Positions 32,568 through 41,513 of a DNA stretch of 64,000 nt are shown one piece after another. This DNA comes from Achromobacter kerstersii (GTDB lineage: Bacteria > Pseudomonadota > Gammaproteobacteria > Burkholderiales > Burkholderiaceae_B). Made by a program: the position numbers and the translations under genes. Every line of letters begins with the position of its first letter. Positions within the stretch are counted from its first letter, which is position 1. The notes beneath the pieces are model-generated. The model ran no database searches. It was given only the letters and a program-made list of their open reading frames with translations, and was not told the origin of the DNA. The stretch is from positions 310,001 through 374,000 of the forward strand of contig NZ_CADIJQ010000001.1 in NCBI RefSeq assembly GCF_902859595.1, read 5' to 3'.

Positions 32568-34310
32568 CTAGGCCGTGGCGCAGCACGCGGTTTGCTTGGC
32601 CAAAAGTTCGGCGTCGCATTTGGGGCAGAACTCGTGGTGCCCGGCCAGATAGCCGTGGTTCGGGCAGATCGAAAACGTGGGCGTGACCGTGATGTAGGGC
32701 AGCCGGAAGTTCGTCAGGGCGCGCCGCACCAGCTGCTTGCACGCGTCGGCTGATGACACGGCTTCGTTCATGTACAGATGCAGCACGGTGCCGCCCGTGT
32801 ATTTGCTTTGCAGCGTTTCCTGCAATGCCAGCGCATGGAAGGGGTCGTCGGTATGGCCCACCGGCAACTGGCTGGAATTCGTGTAGTAGGGCTGCGCGTC
32901 GCTGCCCGCTTGCAGAATGCCGGGAAAGCGCTTTCGGTCTTCGCGCGCGAAACGGTACGTGGTGCCTTCGGCGGGCGTGGCTTCCAGGTTGTAGAGGTGG
33001 CCCGTCTGCTCCTGGAATTCCGTCATGCGGTCGCGCACGCGGTCCAGCAGCCGCACGGCCAGCGCATGGCCGGCGGGCGTGGTGACGTCGTCGGCATCGT
33101 GGGTGAAGTTGCGGATCATCTCGTTGATGCCGTTCACGCCCAGCGTGCTGAAGTGATTGCGCAGCGTGCCCAGATAGCGGCGCGTGTAGGGGTAGAGGCC
33201 CTGGTCGATGTAGCGCTGCACCACCTGGCGTTTGGTTTCGAGCACGTCGCGGCCCAGCCCCAACAGCGTGTCAAGACGCGCCATCAGCCGGGCTTCATCC
33301 CCTTGGCACGTGTAGCCCAGCCGCGCGCAGTTCACCGTGACCACACCGACCGACCCGGTCTGCTCGGCCGACCCGAACAGCCCGTTGCCGCGCTTGAGCA
33401 GTTCGCGCAGGTCCAGTTGCAGGCGGCAGCACATGGAACGCACCATGTGCGGTTCCAGATCCGAATTCAGGAAGTTCTGAAAGTAGGGCAGGCCGTAGCG
33501 CGCCGTCATCTCGAACAGGCGGTCGGTGTTGGGATGGTCCCAATTGAAATCCGGCGTGATGTTGTAGGTGGGAATGGGGAAGGTGAACACACGCCCTTTG
33601 GCGTCGCCGGCCATCATCACTTCAATGTAGGCCCGGTTGATCATGTCCATTTCGGCTTGCAGGTCGCCGTAGGCAAACGGCATTTCTTCGCCGCCCACAT
33701 AAGGCACCTGTTCCTTCAAGTCAGCCGGGCAGGTCCAGTCGAACGTCAGGTTGGTGAAGGGCGTTTGCGTGCCCCAGCGGCTGGGCACGTTCAGGTTGAA
33801 GATCAGTTCCTGCATGGCCTGCTTCACGTCCGCGTACGTCATGGCGTCGCGGCGGATGAAGGGCGCCATGTAGGTGTCGAACGAGCTGAAGGCTTGCGCG
33901 CCCGCCCATTCGTTTTGCAGCGTGCCCAGGAAGTTGACGATCTGGCCAATGGCCGACGACATGTGTTTGGGCGGCGTGGATTCCACCTTGCCGGGAATGC
34001 CGTTGAAGCCTTCGGTGAGCAGTTGGCGCAACGACCAGCCGGCGCAGTAGCCGCTGAGCATGTCCAGGTCATGGATGTGGATGTCGCCGTCGCGGTGCGC
34101 CTGGCCCGCTTCGGGCGTGAAGACGTTCGACAGCCAGTAGTTCGCAGTGACTTTGCCCGCCACGTTCAGGATCAGGCCGCCCAGGCTGTAGCCCTGATTC
34201 GCGTTGGCGTTGACGCGCCAGTCGCGCTGGTCCAGGTATTCCTCCATGGCGCTTTCCACGTCCACCAGTGTGTGGGGCAGTGAGCGGTTGAGGATGTGTG
34301 GGATAGACAT
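32568..34310 (-). CDS. nrdD: Anaerobic ribonucleoside-triphosphate reductase NrdD, lacking its own glycyl-radical tail
   Basis: The start at 34310 is chosen because upstream residues would lie in the NrdR boxes. The 580-residue protein shows the class III catalytic core: NQGYSLGGLILNVAGKVTANYWL, DGDIHIHDLDML, NLNVPSRWGTQTPFTNLTFDW, and VVTVNCARLGYTCQG with active-site cysteines. The C-terminal zinc-site segment is present (ICPNHGYLAGHHEFCPKC). The protein stops soon after that, just before where the glycyl-radical motif is expected. That motif is found in frame, after a TAG and 16 codons, as a separate gene. There is no N-terminal ATP-cone, so allosteric activity control is absent or elsewhere. 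It reduces NTPs to dNTPs without oxygen. Confidence 0.92.
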   Translation of the reverse strand: MSIPHILNRSLPHTLVDVESAMEEYLDQRDWRVNANANQGYSLGGLILNVAGKVTANYWLSNVFTPEAGQAHRDGDIHIHDLDMLSGYCAGWSLRQLLTEGFNGIPGKVESTPPKHMSSAIGQIVNFLGTLQNEWAGAQAFSSFDTYMAPFIRRDAMTYADVKQAMQELIFNLNVPSRWGTQTPFTNLTFDWTCPADLKEQVPYVGGEEMPFAYGDLQAEMDMINRAYIEVMMAGDAKGRVFTFPIPTYNITPDFNWDHPNTDRLFEMTARYGLPYFQNFLNSDLEPHMVRSMCCRLQLDLRELLKRGNGLFGSAEQTGSVGVVTVNCARLGYTCQGDEARLMARLDTLLGLGRDVLETKRQVVQRYIDQGLYPYTRRYLGTLRNHFSTLGVNGINEMIRNFTHDADDVTTPAGHALAVRLLDRVRDRMTEFQEQTGHLYNLEATPAEGTTYRFAREDRKRFPGILQAGSDAQPYYTNSSQLPVGHTDDPFHALALQETLQSKYTGGTVLHLYMNEAVSSADACKQLVRRALTNFRLPYITVTPTFSICPNHGYLAGHHEFCPKCDAELLAKQTACCATA

Positions 34311-34314
34311 GTCG

Positions 34315-34361
34315 ACACCATATGTTGTGGGGTGTGAAAACTCTACCACCACATATGGTGC
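34315..34361 (-). promoter_or_regulatory. Tandem NrdR-type boxes before nrdD
   Basis: Against the known NrdR consensus (acaCwAtATaTwGtgt), ACACCATATGTTGTGG at 34315-34330 matches 13 of 16 positions and CCACCACATATGGTGC at 34346-34361 matches 11 of 16. They are 15 bases apart, so the centres are 31 bases apart, the three-turn spacing typical of NrdR. The first box lies within ten bases of the nrdD start codon. Confidence 0.8.
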
Positions 34362-34397
34362 TGTTAGCGTGCCGGTGGCACGCGATATCAGCCGAGT

Positions 34398-34411
34398 TTG
34401 ATGCGGGTCAA
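34398..34411. promoter_or_regulatory. FNR/ANR-type box upstream of nrdD
   Basis: TTGAT-GCGG-GTCAA matches the FNR-type consensus TTGAT-N4-ATCAA at nine of ten positions. It lies about 90 bases upstream of the nrdD start, upstream of both NrdR boxes, where an anaerobic activator would be expected. Confidence 0.75.
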
Positions 34412-34465
34412 ACCGGCTGAGCCGGCCTGCGCAAAACCGGGTTCAGGGCGCGTCGCCCCGCCCGA

Positions 34466-34816
34466 TCAGAATCCGATGGTGACGCCGGCCAGCGAGATCG
34501 CTACCGCCAAGGCAGCGGTGCCGGCGGCGGGGCGGGGCGCCCACGACAACATGCCCACCCACATCAGCGCGCCAGCCGACAGCCATCCCAGCCACGCCAC
34601 AACGCCTACCGTGTTGCCCCACAGGCCCACGCAAGGCAGAAGCGCCAGCGCCAGCAGCAGCACGCCGGCCCCGCGCAGCACGCGCGTGTGGCCGGCGGAG
34701 GGGTCGCGGCCCCAGACCTGGTCGTAATGGCGCGGCATGGCCAGGCTCAGGCAGGCCATGCCGGAGTAGGTCAGCAGCAATGCCATCACAATGGCGAATA
34801 CGTCGTTCATGGTCAT
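34466..34816 (-). CDS. DUF3325 small membrane protein
   Basis: The start at 34816 overlaps the stop of the PepSY gene (ATGA at 34813-34816). The 116-residue product has four hydrophobic helices and the DUF3325 look, including LTYSGMACLSLAMPRHYDQVWGRDP near the N-terminus. DUF3325 proteins occur almost always beside PepSY membrane proteins and TonB receptors for iron compounds. A role in iron release or reduction at the inner membrane is inferred from that association. No enzymatic motif is visible. Confidence 0.85.
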   Translation of the reverse strand: MTMNDVFAIVMALLLTYSGMACLSLAMPRHYDQVWGRDPSAGHTRVLRGAGVLLLALALLPCVGLWGNTVGVVAWLGWLSAGALMWVGMLSWAPRPAAGTAALAVAISLAGVTIGF

Positions 34817-36423
34817 GCCGCTGCCTCTTGGTTCGCGCGGGGGGTGCGCTGGGCGGGCGCGGACTGAGGCTTCTTCCACAAACGGATCGCCGCCCAGGCG
34901 GATAGTACGCCAAAGGCGACAGCGGTCAATTCGACGCCCGCGCTTTCCCAATCGCCACGCGCGATCTGCGCAAAGGGGTGATCGCCCAGCGTCACCAAGG
35001 ACAGCACCGGCAGCAGCAGACACAGCGCGGCCAACAGGCCCAGTTGCGTGATCCAGGCCACGCGCGGGCGGCACAGCCAGGCGTGCGCCAGCATCAACGC
35101 CCACAAGCCAAAGAAGCAACGCAATTCCCAGAGCGCGCGGTTTTCCAACGCTACCGGCAGCAGCCGGTTGGCCCAGAAGAAACCGATGCAGGCCACCGCC
35201 AGACCGGCCAGCCCCGCCACGTTCAAGCCTTCAAACAAGCGGTACATGCGCGCCGTGGCTGCGCCGAATTCATGGCCCAGCTTGGCGCGCCGCTTCACCA
35301 TGAACAGCACCGCGCCCGTGCCCATCATCGCCGCGCCCGCCAGCCCGCACAGGAAGTACAGCCACTTGACGCCGAAGCCGCCGAACTGCGCCATGTGCAG
35401 GTCGCCCATCACCTGGCGCGTCAAGGTGGCTGCGCCGCCATTGACGCCGCCCGGCGGGCGCATGCGAATCAGCTCGCCCGTGGCGGCCGAAAATTCGGCC
35501 ATGCCAGTTGTGGCGCTGATGTTGTGAAAGGTGTCTTGGTCTTCGTTCCAGCCATAGACGGCGATGCGCATGGCGGCGTCTTCGGGGTTGTTGATGACGA
35601 TGGCGCGCGCGGTTTGGCCGATCATTTTTTCGGCCTGGGCCACGAGGGGTTCCAGCGCAGGCACCGCCAGCGGCTGGCCGGTGCGGGCGGGCTTTTCCTC
35701 TCCCTGCATTTCGGCCAGGTACAGGCGGGTGGCCTCCATGCCGCCGCCGTAGTTCGCCACCACAGGGGCGGGCATCAGCTGGGCGCTGGAGATCACGATG
35801 CCGGTGTACGCAATCATGAACTGAAAGGGCAGCGTCAACACGGCCACCGCATTGTGCGCGTCCAGCCAAGACCGCTGGCCCTTCTTCGCGCGAAAGGTGA
35901 AGAAGTCCTTGAAGATGCGCTTGTGGGTGACGATGCCCGAGATCAGCGCCACCAGCATCGCCATCGTGGCGAACGCCACGATCCACAAGCCATAGCGGCT
36001 TTCGTGCAGCATGTAGTGGAAGTTCACGAAGTGCGTGCCGCCCATCGTGGCGCGGGCTTCGTCGTCGTGATGATCGTCAAGCTCCGCGCCCGTGACCGGG
36101 TCCAGCTCGGCGTCGGCGTACATGCCGTTTTTGTCGAACCAATACACCGACAAGCCGTTGTCGTGCCCACGATTGACGGGCCAGACCTCCCACATGCCGG
36201 CGCCCGCGTGGTGGCGCTGCATGTAATCGACGGCAAGGTCCAGGCGGCGCGCGCGGTCCACGGGCGCGCTTTCCTGTTGCGCGGCCAAGGCTTCGGCCGC
36301 GTGGTGCTCGGGCGTCATCCAGTGGGTGATGGGTTCAGCGAAGATCGCCAGCGACCCCGTGAGGAACACCGTGTACAGCAGCCAGGAAAACCACAGGCCG
36401 GCCCAGGTGTGCAACCAGGCCAT
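34813..36423 (-). CDS. PepSY-associated transmembrane protein of an iron uptake locus
   Basis: The protein has at least 536 residues from the first ATG. It begins with a membrane helix (LHTWAGLWFSWLLYTVFLTGS), has a large periplasmic PepSY part with DDHHDDEARATMGGTHFVNFHY, three central helices, a second PepSY-like part near residues 260-320 and five or six C-terminal helices. Conserved histidines in helices suggest haem ligation, and related proteins are thought to reduce ferric siderophores. Homologues usually start KSGFRLSMAWLHTW. Here those codons lie upstream of the ATG behind a CTG at 36447 with AAGAGG six bases before it, so the true start may be CTG (544 residues). A Fur-like box lies upstream. 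Confidence 0.85.
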   Translation of the reverse strand: MAWLHTWAGLWFSWLLYTVFLTGSLAIFAEPITHWMTPEHHAAEALAAQQESAPVDRARRLDLAVDYMQRHHAGAGMWEVWPVNRGHDNGLSVYWFDKNGMYADAELDPVTGAELDDHHDDEARATMGGTHFVNFHYMLHESRYGLWIVAFATMAMLVALISGIVTHKRIFKDFFTFRAKKGQRSWLDAHNAVAVLTLPFQFMIAYTGIVISSAQLMPAPVVANYGGGMEATRLYLAEMQGEEKPARTGQPLAVPALEPLVAQAEKMIGQTARAIVINNPEDAAMRIAVYGWNEDQDTFHNISATTGMAEFSAATGELIRMRPPGGVNGGAATLTRQVMGDLHMAQFGGFGVKWLYFLCGLAGAAMMGTGAVLFMVKRRAKLGHEFGAATARMYRLFEGLNVAGLAGLAVACIGFFWANRLLPVALENRALWELRCFFGLWALMLAHAWLCRPRVAWITQLGLLAALCLLLPVLSLVTLGDHPFAQIARGDWESAGVELTAVAFGVLSAWAAIRLWKKPQSAPAQRTPRANQEAAA

Positions 36424-36501
36424 GGATAGGCGGAAACCGGATTTCAGAAAAGGCCTCTTTTGTTGGCGCCGCCGCGAGCCGGTCAGCGTTGAGTTTTTAT
36501 T

Positions 36502-36520
36502 GAGAATGGTTCCGATTCTA
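36502..36520. promoter_or_regulatory. Weak Fur-like box before the PepSY gene
   Basis: GAGAATGGTTCCGATTCTA matches the 19-bp Fur consensus at 11 positions. It lies about 55-80 bases upstream of the PepSY start region. An 11-bp direct repeat GGTCAGCGTTG flanks it (36481-36491 and 36531-36541), and the 15-base palindrome CGATGCTAAGCATCG follows at 36542-36556. Confidence 0.45.
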
Positions 36521-36684
36521 GTCGAAATGGGGTCAGCGTTGCGATGCTAAGCATCGTCGTGCGGCGTAAATCCGGCGGCCCGTGGCGCGGCTGGGCATGG
36601 CGATTGCTGGGGTGGCGGGTTCTACCGAGCGGCTGCCCACGCAGCGCGGCGGCAGTGGAGCACGCGATAGAACGAGGAGCCCCC

Positions 36685-37299
36685 ATGAAATCCAAAGCCG
36701 GAAAATCCAAGCAGATCCACGAACTGCTCTATCAGGCGATCGAGACCGAGATCGGTGGCCTGTCGATCTACGAAACCGCGTTGTCCTGTGCGGTCAACGC
36801 GGACTTGAAGCAAGAGTGGAAGGAATACCTGGAAGAAACGCGCACGCACCACCGTGTGCTTTTGACCGTATTTGAACAACTGGGACTTGACCCCGCGGCG
36901 GCGTCGCCGGGCAGGGACGTGGTGCGTCACCTGGGCGATTCGCTGGTCAAGGCCATGAAGATGGCGATTCACGCAGGCGACGCCGACGCCGCGCAGCTGG
37001 TCGCGACCGAATGCGTGGTGCTGGCCGAAACCAAGGACCACGCCAACTGGGCGCTGATCGGGCTGATTGCCGATCAGCAAACGGGCCGTGAAGCCAAGAT
37101 TTTGAAGCAGGCCTATGACGCCGTTGCCGTCGATGAAGACCACCACCTGTATCACACGCAGGGCTGGTCGCGTGAACTATGGATTGAGTCGCTGGGCCTG
37201 CCCGCCGTGCTGCCACCGCCCGAAGAGGTGAAGCAGGTGGAGAGCGCCATCGGTGCATCGCGAGCCGAGCAATCGCGCGAAAAAATGTTGAACCACTAG
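36685..37299 (+). CDS. Ferritin-like domain protein preceding katE
   Basis: The start at 36685 has GAGGAG upstream. An in-frame ATG at 36544 would only add unrelated residues. The 204-residue protein is all-helical with a ferritin-like pattern: ETEIGGLSIYETALSCAV with a glutamate run in the first helix, EETRTHHRVLLTVFEQL in the second, AQLVATECVVLAETKDHANW, and AVAVDEDHHLYHTQGW in the last. E-x2-H type pairs are consistent with a di-iron site. Its stop is nine bases from the catalase start, so the two are one operon and probably act together against peroxide or in iron storage. The exact function is unknown. Confidence 0.75.
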   Translation: MKSKAGKSKQIHELLYQAIETEIGGLSIYETALSCAVNADLKQEWKEYLEETRTHHRVLLTVFEQLGLDPAAASPGRDVVRHLGDSLVKAMKMAIHAGDADAAQLVATECVVLAETKDHANWALIGLIADQQTGREAKILKQAYDAVAVDEDHHLYHTQGWSRELWIESLGLPAVLPPPEEVKQVESAIGASRAEQSREKMLNH

Positions 37300-37308
37300 G
37301 AGATCTCC

Positions 37309-39711
37309 ATGGCAAGCAAGAAACCCGAGAACAAAGGCGCGGCAGGCAAAGGCGCAGCTGGCGCGCTGGATACCGCCTATATGAATAGCGACAGCGGCCC
37401 CGCTGCCGGCCCGGCTGGCAAGCCCAGCCACCCCGCGTTGAAACGCGCGGCCGCCGTGGGCGCCACCGCAGGCGCCATCCCGCACAACGCCAACAAGGCC
37501 GCCGAATACGGCGACGAGGCCGCGCGTTGCCCCTACACCGGTACGCACGTGCCGGCTGCTGACGCTTCCGTGGGCGCCAGTTCCTTGTCGGAAAGCGAGG
37601 CGTCCGGCAAAACCGTTGATGCGGCGGCGCCCGGCGTCAACGCCGTAGACGGCCGCTTGTCGCGCGTGCGGTCGGACGCCAGCGACCAACGGCTGACCAC
37701 CAACCAGGGCGTACCCATCAGCGATAACCAGCACTCGCTCAAGGCGGGGTTGCGCGGGCCGGCGCTGCTGAAAGATTTCATCCTGCGGGAAAAGATTACG
37801 CACTTCGACCACGAGCGCATTCCCGAGCGCATCGTGCACGCGCGGGGTTCTGCCGCGCATGGCTATTTCGAATGCTACGAACCGCTGACCGACCTGACCG
37901 CCGCCTCGCTCTTTGCCGAGAAGGGCAAGCGCACGCCGGTTTTCGTCCGCTTCTCAACGGTGGCAGGCGAACGCGGGTCGAAGGACACGGCGCGCGACGT
38001 GCGCGGCTTTGCCGTGAAGTTCTACACCGACGAGGGCAACTGGGATCTGGTGGGCAACAACATCCCCGTCTTCTTCATCCAGGACGCGATGAAGTTTCCC
38101 GACCTGGTGCACGCGGTGAAGGCCGAGCCGCACCATGGCATGCCGCAGGCGGCGTCGGCGCACGATACGTTCTGGGACTTCGTGTCGCTGATGCCGGAAT
38201 CCACGCACATGCTGATGTGGGTGATGTCTGATCGCGGCATTCCGCGCAGCTACCGCATGATGCAGGGCTTTGGGGTCCATACCTTCCGCTTCGTCAACGC
38301 GCAGGGCGAATCGCGGCTGGTGAAGTTCCATTGGAACCCGGTGCTGGGCACGCATTCGCAAGTGTGGGACGAGGCCGTCAAGGTGTCGGGGGCCGACCCC
38401 GACTTCCACCGCCGCGACCTCTGGGAAGCCATCGACGGCGGCAACGGCCCCGAATGGGAGCTGGGCGTGCAGGTCTTCACCGAGGAAGAGGCGGCGAAAT
38501 TCAGCTTCGACGTGCTGGACGCCACCAAGATCGTGCCTGAAGAGCTGGTGCCGGTGCGGCCCATCGGCCGCATGGTGCTGGACCGCAACCCCGACAATTT
38601 CTTCGCCGAGACCGAGCAGGTGGCGTTCTGTACCGCGCACGTCGTGCCGGGCCTGGACTTCACGAACGACCCGCTGCTGGCCGGGCGCATCCATTCGTAT
38701 GTGGACACGCAGATTTCGCGGCTGGGCGGCCCGAATTTTCACGAGATTCCCATCAACGCGCCGCTGGCGCCGGTGCACAACAACCAGCGCGACGGCATGC
38801 ATCGCCAGGCCATCCACCGTGGCCGCGTGTCATATGAGCCCAATTCGCTGGGGGGCGGCTGCCCGTTCCAGGCGGGCATGGACGGCTTTGTCTCGTTCCC
38901 CGAACCTGAAACCGGCGACGAGCTGCGCGGCCATCCCGAGAAATTCGCCGAGCATTACAACCAGGCCACGCTGTTCTTCAACAGCCAGACGGACTGGGAA
39001 CAGCGCCACATCATCAACGCGTTTGCTTTTGAATTGAGCAAGCTGACGGTGCCGGCCATCCGGCAGCGCATGGTGGCGTCGCTGCGCAACGTGTCGGACG
39101 ACTTGGCGCAGGCCGTGGCCGACCAGTTGGGCATGCCTTTGCCCGAGCCCTTGCCCCGTGCGATGCCAAAGCCGCCCAAGCCCGAAGTGGAAACGTCCCC
39201 GACGTTATCGCTGACGGCCAGGCCGGGGGACGGCGGCGTGGCCACGCGCAAGGTCGCCATCCTGGTGGCCGAAGGCGTGGATGGGCAGGCGGTGTCGGCC
39301 GTGGCGCAAACGCTGATCAAGGCGGGCGTGGTGGTGCGTCTGGTGGGTCAGCGTATCGGGCCGCTGCAAGCCGAAGACGGCAGCGCGCTGGACGCCGATG
39401 CTTCGCTGGACAATCACCCGTCGGGCCTGTTCGACGGCGCGGTGGTGCCGGGGGGCGACGCGGCAGCGAAGCGTTTGCAGGCCGACGGCCGTGCGCTGGA
39501 GTTCCTGCGCGATGCCTTCCGCCATGGCAAGACCTTGTTGGGCCTGGGGCAGGGTGCGCAGGTGTTCGGGGCGGCAGGCATTGCCCCGGACGAAGGCGAT
39601 GGCGGCCTGTTGATGGGAGGCGGCGCGCCGGCAAAGAGCGCGGCGGCGTTCATCGAGGCGCTGGCCAAGCACCGGCATCCTGAACGCGAGACGACGCCGC
39701 CCGCGGTATAG
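37309..39711 (+). CDS. katE: Large-subunit catalase HPII (KatE)
   Basis: The 800-residue protein is a clade 2 catalase. It has an N-terminal extension of about 120 residues that is rich in Gly, Ala and Lys, then the catalase core with the active-site histidine region [40 protein letters not shown], the distal asparagine region [15 protein letters not shown], and the haem-ligand tyrosine region [17 protein letters not shown]-terminal flavodoxin/DJ-1-like domain follows from about residue 640 ([22 protein letters not shown]), as in E. coli HPII. It breaks down hydrogen peroxide in the cytoplasm. AGGAG precedes the ATG, nine bases after the ferritin-like gene. Confidence 0.95.
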   Translation: MASKKPENKGAAGKGAAGALDTAYMNSDSGPAAGPAGKPSHPALKRAAAVGATAGAIPHNANKAAEYGDEAARCPYTGTHVPAADASVGASSLSESEASGKTVDAAAPGVNAVDGRLSRVRSDASDQRLTTNQGVPISDNQHSLKAGLRGPALLKDFILREKITHFDHERIPERIVHARGSAAHGYFECYEPLTDLTAASLFAEKGKRTPVFVRFSTVAGERGSKDTARDVRGFAVKFYTDEGNWDLVGNNIPVFFIQDAMKFPDLVHAVKAEPHHGMPQAASAHDTFWDFVSLMPESTHMLMWVMSDRGIPRSYRMMQGFGVHTFRFVNAQGESRLVKFHWNPVLGTHSQVWDEAVKVSGADPDFHRRDLWEAIDGGNGPEWELGVQVFTEEEAAKFSFDVLDATKIVPEELVPVRPIGRMVLDRNPDNFFAETEQVAFCTAHVVPGLDFTNDPLLAGRIHSYVDTQISRLGGPNFHEIPINAPLAPVHNNQRDGMHRQAIHRGRVSYEPNSLGGGCPFQAGMDGFVSFPEPETGDELRGHPEKFAEHYNQATLFFNSQTDWEQRHIINAFAFELSKLTVPAIRQRMVASLRNVSDDLAQAVADQLGMPLPEPLPRAMPKPPKPEVETSPTLSLTARPGDGGVATRKVAILVAEGVDGQAVSAVAQTLIKAGVVVRLVGQRIGPLQAEDGSALDADASLDNHPSGLFDGAVVPGGDAAAKRLQADGRALEFLRDAFRHGKTLLGLGQGAQVFGAAGIAPDEGDGGLLMGGGAPAKSAAAFIEALAKHRHPERETTPPAV

Positions 39712-39859
39712 GGCGCAACGCCGGCGTGCCGTGGCGGGCGCCACGGCACCCGCGGTATCGGCTGCCACGGCAAACGCCCGTTATGAGTCGGTACGCCAGG
39801 CGTACGGGCGGGAAAGGGAGATGGCGGGCGGAGGTGATTCTCCATTGCCCGTCATCATC

Positions 39860-39878
39860 AATAATGATTACAATTCCC
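39860..39878. promoter_or_regulatory. Fur box before the FecI-type sigma gene
   Basis: AATAATGATTACAATTCCC matches the 19-bp Fur consensus at 13 positions, with the first half nearly perfect. It lies 35 bases upstream of the sigma factor start, so iron-loaded Fur would repress the operon. Confidence 0.7.
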
Positions 39879-39913
39879 ATTTCCAAAATTCAGAAAGCGG
39901 TCGCGCTACGTCC

Positions 39914-40441
39914 ATGTCGTCATCGGAATCCCTGGAGCACCGGGAGCTCGGTTTGCTCTATCGCGACCATCATGGCTGGCTGCGCGGCTGGCTGCTGCGT
40001 CGCCTGAGCGTGCCGGCCGAAGCGGCTGACTTGGCGCAAGACACGTTTCTGCGCCTGCTGGCATCGCCTGCGTCGCTGGCGCAGCTGCAAGGCGTGCGCC
40101 AGCCGCGCAGTTTTCTGGCGACGGTGGCGCAACGCACGCTGGTGGATCACATCCGCCGTCAGGTGCTTGAGCGCGCGTGGCTGGAAACGCTGGCCCAGCA
40201 GCCTGAAGCCACCGCCATGTCGCCCGAGACGCAGGCCATTCTGCTGGAAACCATCCGCGAAATAGACGCCATGCTGCATGGGCTGGGCGACAAGGTGCGG
40301 CGCGCGTTCCTGATGTCTCAGTTGGAAGGGGCAAGCTATGCCGACATCGCCGCCCAACTAGGCGTGACGGTCAGCTCCGTTAAAAAATACATGGCGCGCG
40401 CGACGGAGCACTGCCTCGTCTACGCGTTGGAAAGGCACTAG
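39914..40441 (+). CDS. FecI-type ECF sigma factor
   Basis: The start at 39914 is chosen over 39731 because the longer form would run through the Fur box. The 175-residue protein has region 2 (YRDHHGWLRGWLLRRLSVPAEAADLAQDTFLRL) and region 4 (LGDKVRRAFLMSQLEGASYADIAAQLGVTVSSVKKYM). This is the FecI iron-starvation group. It should transcribe the TonB receptor gene at 41514 when its regulator FecR relays the presence of a siderophore. The FecR gene follows after six bases. Confidence 0.93.
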   Translation: MSSSESLEHRELGLLYRDHHGWLRGWLLRRLSVPAEAADLAQDTFLRLLASPASLAQLQGVRQPRSFLATVAQRTLVDHIRRQVLERAWLETLAQQPEATAMSPETQAILLETIREIDAMLHGLGDKVRRAFLMSQLEGASYADIAAQLGVTVSSVKKYMARATEHCLVYALERH

Positions 40442-40447
40442 GCGGCT

Positions 40448-41413
40448 ATGGCGAACCCGGCAATCTCCGCCGCCGCGCAATGGTATGCGCGCCTGTGCGC
40501 AGACGACGTCAGCGCGGCCGATGTGGCGGCGCACCGCCGTTGGCTGGCCGCCGACCCCGAACACGCGCGCGTCTGGCGCCAGGTTGAGCATCTGCGCGGC
40601 ACGCTGGGCGCGGCGCCTGCGCGGCTGGCGGCCGATACCCTAAGCCGCGCTGACCGCCATTTTGCCCACCGCCGCGCGGCATTGCGCAAGGGCTTGGGCG
40701 CGGTGGCGCTGCTGGGCGCGGGCGGCGTGCTGGCGTGGCGCACGATGCCCGTCGAGCGGCTATGGGCCAACTACTTGGCCGACTACCGCATGGGCGCAGG
40801 CGAGCGCCGCGAACTGTTGCTGGCCGATGGCACGCAGTTGTGGCTGGACAGCGCCAGCGCGGTGGACGTGGCCATCGACGCGCGCGGCCGGCACATTACC
40901 GTTCACGCGGGCGAAATTTTGATCGATACCGAACACGCCGCGCGCGGCTTGCCGCCGCTGCGGGTGACTACGTTGCACGGCACGGTACGCCCGTTGGGCA
41001 CCCGCTTCACCGTCAACCGCCAGGACGCCGCGACGCACGTTGCGGTGCTGCGACACGCCGTGGTGCTGGAACCCGCCGCAGGCGGCGCGCCGCTGACGTT
41101 GAACGCGGGCGAACAAGGCCTGCTGGAACCGGCAGGTGCCCACTTTGCGGGCGCCATCACCGGCGAACCCGACGCCTGGACGCGCGGCCTGCTCATCGTC
41201 GACAACTGGCGCCTGGACGACTTCATCAGTCATCTTGACCGCTACCGCCCCGGCCGTTTGAGCTGTGATGCCGCGGTCGCAGCGCTGCGCGTGTCGGGCG
41301 CCTTTCCCATTGATGACACCGACCATGCCCTGGCCGCCGTCGAACGCGCGCTGCCGGTGCGCGTATCGCGCTTCACCCGCTACTACACGCGGGTCGTGGC
41401 GCGCGGTGGCTAA
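40448..41413 (+). CDS. FecR-family sigma regulator
   Basis: The 321-residue protein has an N-terminal cytoplasmic DUF4880-like segment (AAAQWYARLCADD, HRRWLAADPEHARVWRQVE), one membrane helix near residues 78-96 (GLGAVALLGAGGVLAW), and the FecR domain with YRMGAGERRELLLADGTQLWLDSASAVDV and LRVTTLHGTVRPLGTRFTV. FecR proteins sit in the inner membrane, sense the signalling domain of a TonB receptor and control the paired sigma factor. The receptor encoded next has such a signalling domain, so the trio is complete. Confidence 0.92.
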   Translation: MANPAISAAAQWYARLCADDVSAADVAAHRRWLAADPEHARVWRQVEHLRGTLGAAPARLAADTLSRADRHFAHRRAALRKGLGAVALLGAGGVLAWRTMPVERLWANYLADYRMGAGERRELLLADGTQLWLDSASAVDVAIDARGRHITVHAGEILIDTEHAARGLPPLRVTTLHGTVRPLGTRFTVNRQDAATHVAVLRHAVVLEPAAGGAPLTLNAGEQGLLEPAGAHFAGAITGEPDAWTRGLLIVDNWRLDDFISHLDRYRPGRLSCDAAVAALRVSGAFPIDDTDHALAAVERALPVRVSRFTRYYTRVVARGG

Positions 41414-41513
41414 TTGATTTTCATTTTTTTTCTTCAGGCATTGTCCTTTTTCCGATCTCGTCCGACTTAGCAGGGAATACGTCGGATTTGATTCACGGAA
41501 AACCTGAGCACTT

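Noticed and set aside
32778..34283. Plus-strand open frame of 501 codons opposite nrdD
   Set aside because: NrdD on the minus strand is certain by its motifs. The plus-strand product has no family features and is rich in Arg, Gln, Val and His.
34978..36429. Plus-strand open frame of 483 codons opposite the PepSY gene
   Set aside because: It is antisense to a clear membrane protein gene and has the composition of a shadow frame.
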